DNA of 64,000 nucleotides. Source: Phycisphaerae bacterium. GTDB taxonomy: Bacteria > Planctomycetota > Phycisphaerae > Sedimentisphaerales > Anaerobacaceae. Of this stretch, positions 18,116-26,135 are shown piece by piece. Each line of letters starts with the position of its first letter. Within the stretch, counting starts at the first letter, position 1. Under the pieces are notes generated by a model. It had not been told where the DNA came from and made no database searches. It saw nothing but the letters and a program-made list of their open reading frames with translations. Both the position numbers and the translations under genes were made by a program. The stretch is taken from NCBI GenBank assembly GCA_030615025.1, contig JAUXAB010000001.1, positions 1-64,000 on the forward strand. Direction: 5' to 3'.

Positions 18116-19846
18116 ATGGCAGAATCAAAGTCTTCCGGTCTTATCAGACGGCTCGACAAACTTAACGAATTTGAACGGCAGCCGGTTACTCTGGACAAAT
18201 TGCAGAGCGGTCGGCATTTTGCCGGGGTTTTTGCCGGCGAGCACGTAGCGGCCACGGAGTTTGTGATTGGGGCCTTGTTTGTCAGCAAGGGGGCACATAC
18301 CTGCGATGTTATTGTGGGCTTGGTATTTGGAAATCTGCTTGCGGTCCTGTCGTGGGCGTTGATTTGCGCTCCGATTGCGATTAAGACGCGTCTTACTCTT
18401 TACTGGTATCTGCGGAAGATAGGCGGCCCGGTCGTAATGGTCATCTATAACATCCTTAATGCGGTGATGTACTGCATTTTAGCGGGGGCAATGATAACGG
18501 TTTCGGCATCCGCAGTGCGCATACCCTTTGGTATCGAGCCTGAGACAGGGTTCTTCCCGACGGACATAAGGTTTGTCTTTGTCGTACTGGGCGTCGGAGC
18601 AGTGGTGGTGACTCTGGCTATTTGGGGATTCAAAAAGCTGGCCCAGTTTGCTCAAGTTTGCTCGCCCTGGATGTTCCTGATGTTTGTCGCGGGTGCCCTT
18701 GCGATGCTGCCTGCGATAGTGGCCGACACGCCGGAAATCAAATCCCTTCATAGCTTCTATGATTTCTGGAGATTGGCCGATGCCAAAATTTGGCCGGGGC
18801 AGGAGGGCGGTTTAGGTTTCCTGCACATAGCCTCGTTTGCCTGGCTTTGTAATCTCGCTATGCACTTAGGGTTGTCGGATATGGCACTACTGCGTTATGC
18901 CAAGCGGGCCAGCTATGGATTTTACTCGGCCTTCGGGATGTACTTAGGACATTACTTAGCGTGGATTTGTGCCGGTATCATGGGGGCAGGCGCTGCCATC
19001 CTTTTGAAGACTCCTCTTACGGAGCTGGATCCCGGCTCGGTGGCAACTACTGCTCTGGGTGTGGCTGGTGCCATAGCAGTGGTTATTGCCGGGTGGACGA
19101 CGGCTAATCCTACGATTTACCGGGCGGGCCTGGCCCTGCAGATTACCACGCCGAACTGGCCCCGCTGGCTGGTGACGCTGCTTGCCGGAGCCGTCACTAC
19201 CATAATCGCGTGTTCTCCATTTGTATTCACGAAATTACTGGGTTTCGTTGCGCTTTATGGTCTGCTGCTTATGCCGATAGGCGCCATAGTTTTTGTAGAG
19301 CACTGGATTTTCCCGCGGATTGGGCTTACTCAATACTGGATATCGCGAAAAGGAGAGTTGGTTAATCGGCCGGCCCTGATTGCCTGGGGCGCGACGTTGG
19401 CAGCAGCCGTTATCGTTTGGCTGACAGGGGTGCTTCATCTGTTTTTCCTGATTATTCCGGTGTGGCTTTGCTCGGCCATCCTTTATATAGTTTTGTCATA
19501 TAAGTTTGGTGCACGCGAAAAGCTGCCTGAGCTGCCCGAAGAGGAACCGCCAGCCAGTCAGTTTGGCCGGCCCGACTTCAGCGACGTCCCGGATTTAGAC
19601 GGGCCGGGGACAAACTACCGGGCTAAAAAGTCACGAATATATTATATTTGCGGCCTAATTGCCATAGTGTCGCTTGTATTTTGCTTAGGTATATCGATAT
19701 GGGTGGCCGGCGGAGGCGCGGATGTTTATGCGGGCCGATTGAAGCAATTTCACAAAGTGCTGTTGTATGCGACGGTAATCTATTTCGTCTTCGGCACAAT
19801 CTGGATTTGCTTGAAAGAGAAAAGTGAGAAGAAAGGCGTTGAATGA
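18116..19846 (+). CDS. NCS1-family permease (cytosine/purine permease superfamily)
   Basis: The 576-residue integral membrane protein has about 12 hydrophobic segments, among them TEFVIGALFVSKG, FVVLGVGAVVVTLAIWGF and IAVVIAGWTTANPTIYRAG. The last is characteristic of the NCS1 purine-cytosine permease fold. AAAGGA lies before the ATG. NCS1 transporters normally import nucleobases, hydantoins or related cofactors. Here the gene lies between rhaA and the rhamnulose-phosphate aldolase, so a role as the deoxysugar importer is possible but unproven. A hydrophilic loop at about 460-505 rich in Pro and Glu is unusual. Confidence 0.85.
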   Translation: MAESKSSGLIRRLDKLNEFERQPVTLDKLQSGRHFAGVFAGEHVAATEFVIGALFVSKGAHTCDVIVGLVFGNLLAVLSWALICAPIAIKTRLTLYWYLRKIGGPVVMVIYNILNAVMYCILAGAMITVSASAVRIPFGIEPETGFFPTDIRFVFVVLGVGAVVVTLAIWGFKKLAQFAQVCSPWMFLMFVAGALAMLPAIVADTPEIKSLHSFYDFWRLADAKIWPGQEGGLGFLHIASFAWLCNLAMHLGLSDMALLRYAKRASYGFYSAFGMYLGHYLAWICAGIMGAGAAILLKTPLTELDPGSVATTALGVAGAIAVVIAGWTTANPTIYRAGLALQITTPNWPRWLVTLLAGAVTTIIACSPFVFTKLLGFVALYGLLLMPIGAIVFVEHWIFPRIGLTQYWISRKGELVNRPALIAWGATLAAAVIVWLTGVLHLFFLIIPVWLCSAILYIVLSYKFGAREKLPELPEEEPPASQFGRPDFSDVPDLDGPGTNYRAKKSRIYYICGLIAIVSLVFCLGISIWVAGGGADVYAGRLKQFHKVLLYATVIYFVFGTIWICLKEKSEKKGVE

Positions 19847-19900
19847 AGCGTATCGGTGTTAAGTTAACAAATTGCAAATATGAAAGTGGAGTGGATCATA

Positions 19901-22018
19901 ATGAATGAGGCTCTGGCGGATTTGATAAGAATATCGAATGTGATGGGGAAAGATTCCACCCTTGTTCAGGGTGGGGGCGGCAATACATCGGTGAAAAGTG
20001 CAGATGGTAAATATATGTATATCAAGGCCAGCGGTACGGCCCTGAAAGATATGACAACGAAAAAGGGCTGGCGAAGGTTACGGCTCGATTCGGTTCTGTC
20101 GATTATAAAAGATAAGTCAATAGTACGGCTTGACGCGCAGGCCAGGGAGATTGAGGTGGTGAATCGACTGCTTCTTGCGTGCGATGACGAGGTTACCAGC
20201 GGTGCCCGGCCATCGGTGGAATCACATTTGCACGCTTTTCTCGATAGGTGCGTGATTCATCTGCATCCTATTGCGGTGGGCGCATATGTAAATGCCAAAA
20301 ACGGGAAAGCAAAACTTGGGAAGCTTTTTAAGGGGACGGCCCCCCCCAAGCGCTTGTCCCAAGGGGGACGCCCCTTGGCGGGGACATCAAAAAGCCTGCC
20401 GTCACTTTGGGTGCCATACACAGATCCCGGCTTTACGCTTGCAAAGAGAATAGAGAAGCTGGTTGTACATTATGAGAACCGGTTCGGCAAAAAGCCGGCA
20501 ATTCTTTTCCTTCAAAAGCACGGGCTTTTCATCAGCGCCGATACCGCCGACGCTGCGTTACGGCTGGTTCGTAAGATAATTAAGCTTTGCAGCAGTAAGT
20601 TAAAAAAGCCCAAGGCCCACAAGCCCAAAACCCTTGTTTACGAGGACATCGTTGCTGCCAAATTAGCGATTCGCAAGGCGGTTTTCGATGCCACCGGCCA
20701 ATACTTACCGGTAGACTACTTTTTGACCACTGAGCCTCTGGCGGCATTTATGCGGCGTAAGGATGCGGCAAAGCTGCTGGCGACACCTGCGATGAATCCG
20801 GACGAGCTGGTGTACGCCAATGGCTCAGCGATTTGGCTGGGGCCCCGCAAACGCAAAAAAAACGGGGTCAGGAAACCCCTGGAAAACTGTAACGTCAATA
20901 CAATCACGCGGAAACTAAGGGCCCTGGTCAATAAAGGCCAGAAACCAGCCGCGGCATTTCTGGTCAAGGGTATGGGCCTCTTTGTGGCGGCTCCGAAAAA
21001 AGCCGCGCCCGTTATCGCCGAAATTACGCTCTGCTCGCTTCTTGTCCGCACTTACGCGGCGAAATTCGGCGGCGTACTCGCCCTGACGAAACGCGAGCAG
21101 GATTTCATTAACAACTGGGAAGCGGAAGCGTTTCGCAAGAAATTGGCGAGCGGGGACAGGGAAGGTGAGCTGAAAAATCGTATTGCCGTCGTTACAGGTG
21201 CCGGCAGCGGTTTGGGCAGAAGTATCGCGATTTCTCTGGCAAGGGCAGGCGCAATGGTTGGGCTTGCGGATATTGATACCGAAGCGGCAGAGGAGACTGC
21301 TGCGCTTATTAAAGGGGACTCCGGTGAAGAATGCGCCACAGGCGAACAAGCTGAAGTAATAGCGGTGCAGTGCAATGTCACCAGCGAAGCCAGTATTAGA
21401 AGGGGATTCAAGGCGGTGCTCGGCAATTGGGGTGGGCTTGATATTCTGGTCAATGCGGCGGGCCCCGTTAGAGACCCAACGGGAAAAGTCTCTAACGGTG
21501 CGGGCGTGGCTCCGGCATATCCACTCGTCGATATGCCCGTGGACAAGTGGCGTCTCGCTCTGGAAGTGAATCTGACCGGATATTTTCTTGTGGCAAAAGA
21601 GGCCGCGAGAATTATGATTCAGCAGGGAATGGGGGGCAGTATCATAAATATCAGCTCTAAATCAGGCCTCGAAGCGAGCAGGAACAATACTGCGTATAAT
21701 GCGACAAAGGCCGGCGAAATTCACATGGCCCGCGGCTGGGCACTCGAACTGGGCGAATACGGGATAAGGGTTAATTGCCTCGCTCCGGGCGATGTATTTG
21801 AGGGCCCAAGAATCTGGAATCCGGAATACATAAAGGTCTGTGCCAAAAAATACGGCATAAAACCTGAGGAAGTTATCCCTTACTATGTGAGCAAAACCGC
21901 TCTAAACCGCGAAATAACAGGGCACGACATCGCCGATTCCGTTGTCTTTTTATGTTCTGACAGAGCCCGGACCATCACGGGCCAAACGCTCGCCCCATTA
22001 GAAATTTTTCCTTTCTGA
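19901..22018 (+). CDS. rhaEW: Bifunctional rhamnulose-1-phosphate aldolase / lactaldehyde dehydrogenase
   Basis: A fusion of two enzymes (705 residues from the ATG at 19901, GGAG upstream). The N-terminal class II aldolase domain (about 1-415) cleaves rhamnulose-1-phosphate to DHAP and L-lactaldehyde. Zinc ligands are suggested by ESHLHAFLDRCVIHLHPIA and LQKHGLF. The C-terminal short-chain dehydrogenase (about 425-705) has VVTGAGSGLGRS (NAD site), NAAG, ISSKSG and the YNATK catalytic pair, and is expected to oxidise lactaldehyde to lactate. The same architecture is known for RhaEW of Bacillus. Two palindromic repeats are read in frame: at 20331-20386 in the aldolase part and at 21465-21498 just after NAAG. 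Confidence 0.93.
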   Translation: MNEALADLIRISNVMGKDSTLVQGGGGNTSVKSADGKYMYIKASGTALKDMTTKKGWRRLRLDSVLSIIKDKSIVRLDAQAREIEVVNRLLLACDDEVTSGARPSVESHLHAFLDRCVIHLHPIAVGAYVNAKNGKAKLGKLFKGTAPPKRLSQGGRPLAGTSKSLPSLWVPYTDPGFTLAKRIEKLVVHYENRFGKKPAILFLQKHGLFISADTADAALRLVRKIIKLCSSKLKKPKAHKPKTLVYEDIVAAKLAIRKAVFDATGQYLPVDYFLTTEPLAAFMRRKDAAKLLATPAMNPDELVYANGSAIWLGPRKRKKNGVRKPLENCNVNTITRKLRALVNKGQKPAAAFLVKGMGLFVAAPKKAAPVIAEITLCSLLVRTYAAKFGGVLALTKREQDFINNWEAEAFRKKLASGDREGELKNRIAVVTGAGSGLGRSIAISLARAGAMVGLADIDTEAAEETAALIKGDSGEECATGEQAEVIAVQCNVTSEASIRRGFKAVLGNWGGLDILVNAAGPVRDPTGKVSNGAGVAPAYPLVDMPVDKWRLALEVNLTGYFLVAKEAARIMIQQGMGGSIINISSKSGLEASRNNTAYNATKAGEIHMARGWALELGEYGIRVNCLAPGDVFEGPRIWNPEYIKVCAKKYGIKPEEVIPYYVSKTALNREITGHDIADSVVFLCSDRARTITGQTLAPLEIFPF
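20331..20386. repeat. In-frame GTCCCAAGGGGGAC repeat
   Basis: The segment contains the 14-base core GTCCCAAGGGGGAC (20356-20369) and a CCCCTTGG arm that can pair with TGTCCCAAGG. The same core occurs, in opposite orientation and another reading frame, in flgH at 60520-60533. It encodes the non-conserved stretch around APPKRLSQGGRPLAG of the aldolase domain. Confidence 0.7.
21465..21498. repeat. In-frame CCGTTAGAGAC inverted repeat
   Basis: CCGTTAGAGAC and GTCTCTAACGG are perfect 11-bp arms around a 12-base loop. The 34 bases are read in frame within the dehydrogenase domain as PVRDPTGKVSNG. TCTAACGG words also occur at 22050 and 51140. Confidence 0.8.
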
Positions 22019-22361
22019 TTGTATTGCCTGCTCCTATTGGAGAATTTCTAACGGGGCTCATTGCCGATTCCGGACAGGTAATGGTTCGGTAAGGGTTCAT
22101 GGCTCGTTTTCAAGACACAAGACCCTGGACGCAGGACCCCGTTTCACAAAAAGATGGCGAAATAGGAGCCCACTCAAGACTTTGGTCCTGGGTCTGCAGT
22201 CTTCTGGGCACGATTCACGACACGTTTTCGGTTGCTTTTCCAGGGCGAAATGTGCTATATTGCTGCACTGGTAACTGGTAACTGGTAATTGGTCAAATGG
22301 TAATTGGTTAAATAGTTACCAGTTACCACTCACCAATTACGAATTACAGGAGATTTGAAGT
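22019..22361. other. Intergenic repeats before E1 gene, no gene
   Basis: The gap contains a CTAACGGGGC remnant near 22050. Paired GACCCTGGACGCAGGACCC and GGTCCTGGGTCTGCAG segments lie at about 22123-22205. A large TAATTGGT fold-back lies at 22267-22348 and ends directly before the GGAG ribosome-binding site. A 60-codon open frame at 22099-22281 has no ribosome-binding site. Confidence 0.5.
22267..22348. repeat. TAATTGGT fold-back repeat, copy 2
   Basis: The left arm iterates TGGTAACTGGTAACTGGTAA, the centre is AAATAGTTACCA, and the right arm iterates ACCAGTTACCACTCACC. It ends two bases before the ribosome-binding site of the E1 gene. Confidence 0.8.
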
Positions 22362-24602
22362 ATGGATTTTTGCATTGAGGACACGCGAAAGAAACCGGTT
22401 CCGAAGTTAAACGAACTTATAAAAGACGGCATTATCACTCTCGACAACGCAACTGACTGGCTCAGGAGCATTTACGAGATTCGGTTCTTCGAGGAGAAGG
22501 TTTTTGAGCTTTTGGGCCAGAATATTATCAAAGGTGCCTCACACCTCTACGCCGGCGAGGAGGCCGTCGCCGTTGGCGCCATCGCCGCTATTGAGCGTGG
22601 CGATGTCATCGGCTCGACCCACCGCGGCCACGGTCACTGCGGGGCTATCGGCAACAAATACGCTGACACTGAGCGGGACCGCCAGAACCACTGGAACCAG
22701 ATGATGGCTGAGCTGATGGGCAAGGAGACCGGCTACTGTAAGGGGCGGGGCGGCTCGATGCACATAGCCGAAGTAGATAAGCAAAACAACCTCGGCTCAA
22801 CCGGCATCGTTGGCGGCAATCAGCCCTCGGCAGTCGGAGCAGCTTTAGCAGAGAAATACAAAAAAACAGGCAAAGTCGTGCTTTCATTCTTCGGCGACGG
22901 TTCGACCAATTGCGGCAGTTTTCACGAGTCGATGAATATGGCATCGACCTTGAAAGTGCCTTTAGTGGCGATAATCGAAAATAACCTATATGGAATGAGC
23001 GTGCCGTTCTCCGGCTCGCCTGTCGAGGGCACGAGAAAAGCCAGTAACATCGAGGATATTGCGCAAAGGGCGGCTGCCTATGACGTGCCGGCTATGATTG
23101 TGGACGGCCAGGATGCGGCTGCCGTCTTTCTTGCGGTCCGCTCCGCAGTCGAAAGGGCCAGAAAGAAAAGTCAGATGACCATTATCGAGGCCAAGACCTA
23201 TCGCTGGTACGGCCATAGCAGAAGCGACCCGCGTGCCTACCGCACAAAGGCCGAGGAGAAGGCCTGGCACGATCGCGACCCCATTATCGTCCTGAGCGAA
23301 AAACTGCTCAGCGAGAAGCTTGCCACACAGCAGCAGCTGGACGAGATTAAGGACAAGGCCTTTGCGACAATCGAGACGGCCACAAAGTTCGGTCTGGACA
23401 GTCCCTGGCCAAACACCGCCGATTTAGCCAAAGATGTATATGTCGAGGAAAGTTACCCGGCTTCGCTTATCGAGTCCGAAAGAGCCACCTCTGCAAAGGT
23501 AATGGAAGCAACCGCTGTCTTCGAAGCTGCTCTTGCTTCATCTACCAGCAAAACCAAGAAAGAGGCCACCGAGCGAGCCAGAGCAGTCGTGAAGTCGAAG
23601 TTCGGTATGGATGTTATGACCATCGGCCAGGCGGTCTCTGCCGCACAGGCTGATGAGCTGAGAAGAGATAATAACGTTATTGTGATGGGTGAAGACGTCG
23701 GCCTCTACGGCGGGGCGTATCAGGCAACTCGCGGACTGTCGGCCGAATTCGGTACCGACAGAGTCATTGATACCGCGATATCCGAAGCGGCCATCGCAGG
23801 TGGCGCGGTTGGTGCCGCTCTTCGAGGGCTAAGGCCGGTCGCCGAGATTATGTATGTCGATTTTGTTACGATAGCGATGGACCAGCTCGTTCACGTCGGC
23901 GCCTACAACCGCTATATGTTCGGCGGCAAGGCCAAGGTCCCGATGGTGCTGCGGACCGAAGGTGGCGTCGGCAGATGTATCGCCGCTCACCATTCAGAAT
24001 CGCTCGAAGCGTGGCTTATGCATCCCCCAGGGCTGTATGTGGTAATGCCGTCGACGCCGTATGATGCAAAAGGTCTGCTCAAGGCCGCTATACGCAGCGA
24101 CAACCCGGTGGTCTTTATCGAGCACAAGGCGACCTACGGCCAGCTCGGTCCGGTTCCGGAAGGCGATTATATCATTCCGCTCGGTGTGGCGGATATCAAA
24201 AGGCCCGGCAAAGATGCGACCATCGTTAGCTACAGCAGGATGGCGATGTTCTCGCTGGAGGCGGCCAAAGTGCTGGCCGAGCAGCACGGCATCGACGCCG
24301 AGGTAATCGACGTGCGAACGCTGAAGCCGCTGGACATAAAAACAATAGCTGAATCTGTTCGTAAGACCGGCCGACTCATAACCGTCAGCGAGGGCTTCGG
24401 CACCTGCGGTGCCGGCAGGGAGTTCGCCGGACAATTTATGGAATACGAGTTTGGCGACGGCAGCCACGGCTTTGATTATCTCGATGCGGCACCGGTAAAT
24501 CTGGCAGCAGCCGATGTGCCTCCGCCGATGAGTGAGCCGTTAGAGACAGCCAGTATTCCAAGCGTAGAGAAAATTGTCGAAGCTGTTAAAGCAATTGTGT
24601 AA
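22362..24602 (+). CDS. Fused alpha/beta E1 of a 2-oxoacid dehydrogenase (pyruvate/acetoin type)
   Basis: The 746-residue thiamine-diphosphate enzyme joins the E1 alpha and beta chains, which are usually separate. The alpha part (about 1-375) has STHRGHGH, GRGGSMHI and the ThDP motif GDGSTNCGSFHES with ENNLYGMS. After a linker (about 380-420), the beta part has MGEDVGLYGGAYQATRG, DTAISEAAIAGGAVGAA, VDFVTIAMDQLVHV, HHSESLEAWLMHPPG and the C-terminal VIDVRTLKPLD and SEGFGTCGAG. It decarboxylates a 2-oxoacid, probably pyruvate, and passes the acyl group to the E2 encoded next. Its position among rhamnose and fucose genes suggests that it drains pyruvate from deoxysugar breakdown. Confidence 0.92.
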   Translation: MDFCIEDTRKKPVPKLNELIKDGIITLDNATDWLRSIYEIRFFEEKVFELLGQNIIKGASHLYAGEEAVAVGAIAAIERGDVIGSTHRGHGHCGAIGNKYADTERDRQNHWNQMMAELMGKETGYCKGRGGSMHIAEVDKQNNLGSTGIVGGNQPSAVGAALAEKYKKTGKVVLSFFGDGSTNCGSFHESMNMASTLKVPLVAIIENNLYGMSVPFSGSPVEGTRKASNIEDIAQRAAAYDVPAMIVDGQDAAAVFLAVRSAVERARKKSQMTIIEAKTYRWYGHSRSDPRAYRTKAEEKAWHDRDPIIVLSEKLLSEKLATQQQLDEIKDKAFATIETATKFGLDSPWPNTADLAKDVYVEESYPASLIESERATSAKVMEATAVFEAALASSTSKTKKEATERARAVVKSKFGMDVMTIGQAVSAAQADELRRDNNVIVMGEDVGLYGGAYQATRGLSAEFGTDRVIDTAISEAAIAGGAVGAALRGLRPVAEIMYVDFVTIAMDQLVHVGAYNRYMFGGKAKVPMVLRTEGGVGRCIAAHHSESLEAWLMHPPGLYVVMPSTPYDAKGLLKAAIRSDNPVVFIEHKATYGQLGPVPEGDYIIPLGVADIKRPGKDATIVSYSRMAMFSLEAAKVLAEQHGIDAEVIDVRTLKPLDIKTIAESVRKTGRLITVSEGFGTCGAGREFAGQFMEYEFGDGSHGFDYLDAAPVNLAAADVPPPMSEPLETASIPSVEKIVEAVKAIV

Positions 24603-24605
24603 CTA

Positions 24606-24772
24606 ACGTAAAATACGAAATCCGAAGCACGAAGCACGAAACAATACCAAAATTCGAATGTCCAAATGACCAAAACGTTTGGAATGCCTGCCTTCGCAGG
24701 CACAAGTTTTGAATTTCTGTCATTTGGATTTGTTTCGGATTTCGATATTCGAATTTCGAATTTATTTCTCAC
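24606..24772. repeat. ACGAAATCCGAAGCACGAA fold-back repeat
   Basis: The left arm iterates CGAAATCCGAAGCACGAAGC, then ATTCGAATGTCCAAATGACC. A hairpin, GCCTGCCTTCGCAGGC, marks the centre. The right arm reads back as GTCATTTGGATTTG and TCGGATTTCGATATTCG. Related copies occur at 37850-37915 and inside flgA at 61558-61634. Confidence 0.75.
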
Positions 24773-24821
24773 GACGCATTATATACGCAAAGAAAAAATA
24801 CTAAGGGAAGGATATTAAGTA

Positions 24822-26063
24822 ATGGCAAGAGAAGTCAGACTACCGCAGCTTGGCCAGACGATGGAAGAAGGAACAATCGTTAATTGTATGGTCAAGGTCG
24901 GTGACGAGGTGAAAAAGGGCGATGTGATTTTTGAGATAGAGACGGACAAGGCAACCCTCGAGATGGAATCGCCCGCTGATGGTTTTGTAAAATATATTCT
25001 CGCTGAGACCGACCAGACACTGCCCGTTGGCGCACCGCTTCTGGTACTTGGTGACAAGGACGAAGAAGTACCGCAAAGCTTTGTCGACTCGCTGAAGGCT
25101 GCTGCACCTGCTGCAGCGGCTGCCGAAGCTGCACCGGCGACCACCACCGCTGAGCCAGTCGAGCCAGAGACGCCCGCAAAAGTCGAAGCCAAGCCGGCCG
25201 AGAGAGTAAAGGCCTCACCGCGGGCAAAGAAATTGGCTGAGCAGCTCGGCGTGGACCTGGCAGCAGTTACCGGCACAGGACCTGCCGGCAGAATTACCGA
25301 GCAGGATGTAAAAAATGCTGCTGCTTCGCAGCCCGCCAAACCAGCCGCAGCCCCAGTGCCCGAACCAGGCCTCAAACCTGGAGCAAAATTGCCACTCAAC
25401 AGGATTCAGAAGATAACCGGGCAAAAAATGCTGCAGTCAAAACGCGAGATACCCTGCTTTTATCTAAGTGTAAAGACTGATGTTACCGACCTGGTTGAAT
25501 TGCGGGCCAAATTGAACAAGACCAGCGACATCAAGGTCGCCTACAATGACTTTATTATTCGAGCGGTTGCAATCGGGCTGGAGAAATTCCCGATTATGAC
25601 GGGTCAGCTGGCCGGTGATACTATCGAGCTGGCAAAATCAATCGGTATTGGGCTGGCGATTTCTGTGCCGGGCGGCCTGGTTGCACCAATTGTCAAGGAC
25701 GTGAACAAAAAAGATGTCAGGCAGATTGCACGTGACAGTAAGACACTGGTTGAGAAGGCCCGCAGCAATAAACTGGCTCCCACAGATTTGGAGGGCGGCT
25801 GTATCACGGTAACTAACCTTGGTGCCTTTGAGATAGAATCCTTTATCCCAATAGTTGTGCCCGGCCAGTGCAGCATCCTGGGCATCGGCCAGATAACCAA
25901 GACCTGCGTGCCTGAGGATGGCAGCATTATGGTTCGCAAGCTGATGAGTATGATCCTTTCGGTGGACCACAAAGTCACCAACGGTGCATACGCAGCCCAG
26001 TTCCTGGACTTTGTAAGAAAGCTGCTCGAAGATGCGTCCACGTTTAGTGTTGGTGATTGGTAA
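24822..26063 (+). CDS. Dihydrolipoamide acyltransferase (E2)
   Basis: The 413-residue core subunit starts with a lipoyl domain (1-77; the lipoylated lysine lies in EIETDKATLEME). An Ala/Pro-rich linker follows, then a peripheral-subunit-binding domain (about 128-165, ASPRAKKLAEQLGVDLAAVTGTGPAGRI). The catalytic domain runs from about 185 to the end. It transfers the acyl group from E1 to CoA. The catalytic motif, usually HxxxDG, reads HKVTNG (His383), so Asp is replaced by Asn. The last four residues (VGDW) and the stop come from a TAATTGGT repeat that overlaps the gene end. AAGGA precedes the start. The E3 partner is elsewhere. Confidence 0.93.
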   Translation: MAREVRLPQLGQTMEEGTIVNCMVKVGDEVKKGDVIFEIETDKATLEMESPADGFVKYILAETDQTLPVGAPLLVLGDKDEEVPQSFVDSLKAAAPAAAAAEAAPATTTAEPVEPETPAKVEAKPAERVKASPRAKKLAEQLGVDLAAVTGTGPAGRITEQDVKNAAASQPAKPAAAPVPEPGLKPGAKLPLNRIQKITGQKMLQSKREIPCFYLSVKTDVTDLVELRAKLNKTSDIKVAYNDFIIRAVAIGLEKFPIMTGQLAGDTIELAKSIGIGLAISVPGGLVAPIVKDVNKKDVRQIARDSKTLVEKARSNKLAPTDLEGGCITVTNLGAFEIESFIPIVVPGQCSILGIGQITKTCVPEDGSIMVRKLMSMILSVDHKVTNGAYAAQFLDFVRKLLEDASTFSVGDW

Positions 26064-26120
26064 TTGGTGATTGGTAATTCAACTTACCATTTAACCAGTT
26101 ACCATTTAACCAATTACCAG
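26050..26120. repeat. TAATTGGT fold-back repeat, copy 3
   Basis: Left arm TGGTGATTGGTAATTGGTGA, right arm ACCATTTAACCAGTTACC. It begins inside the last codons of the E2 gene and ends at the AAAGGAG ribosome-binding site of fucI. Confidence 0.8.
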
Positions 26121-26135
26121 AAAGGAGTATCCGAA

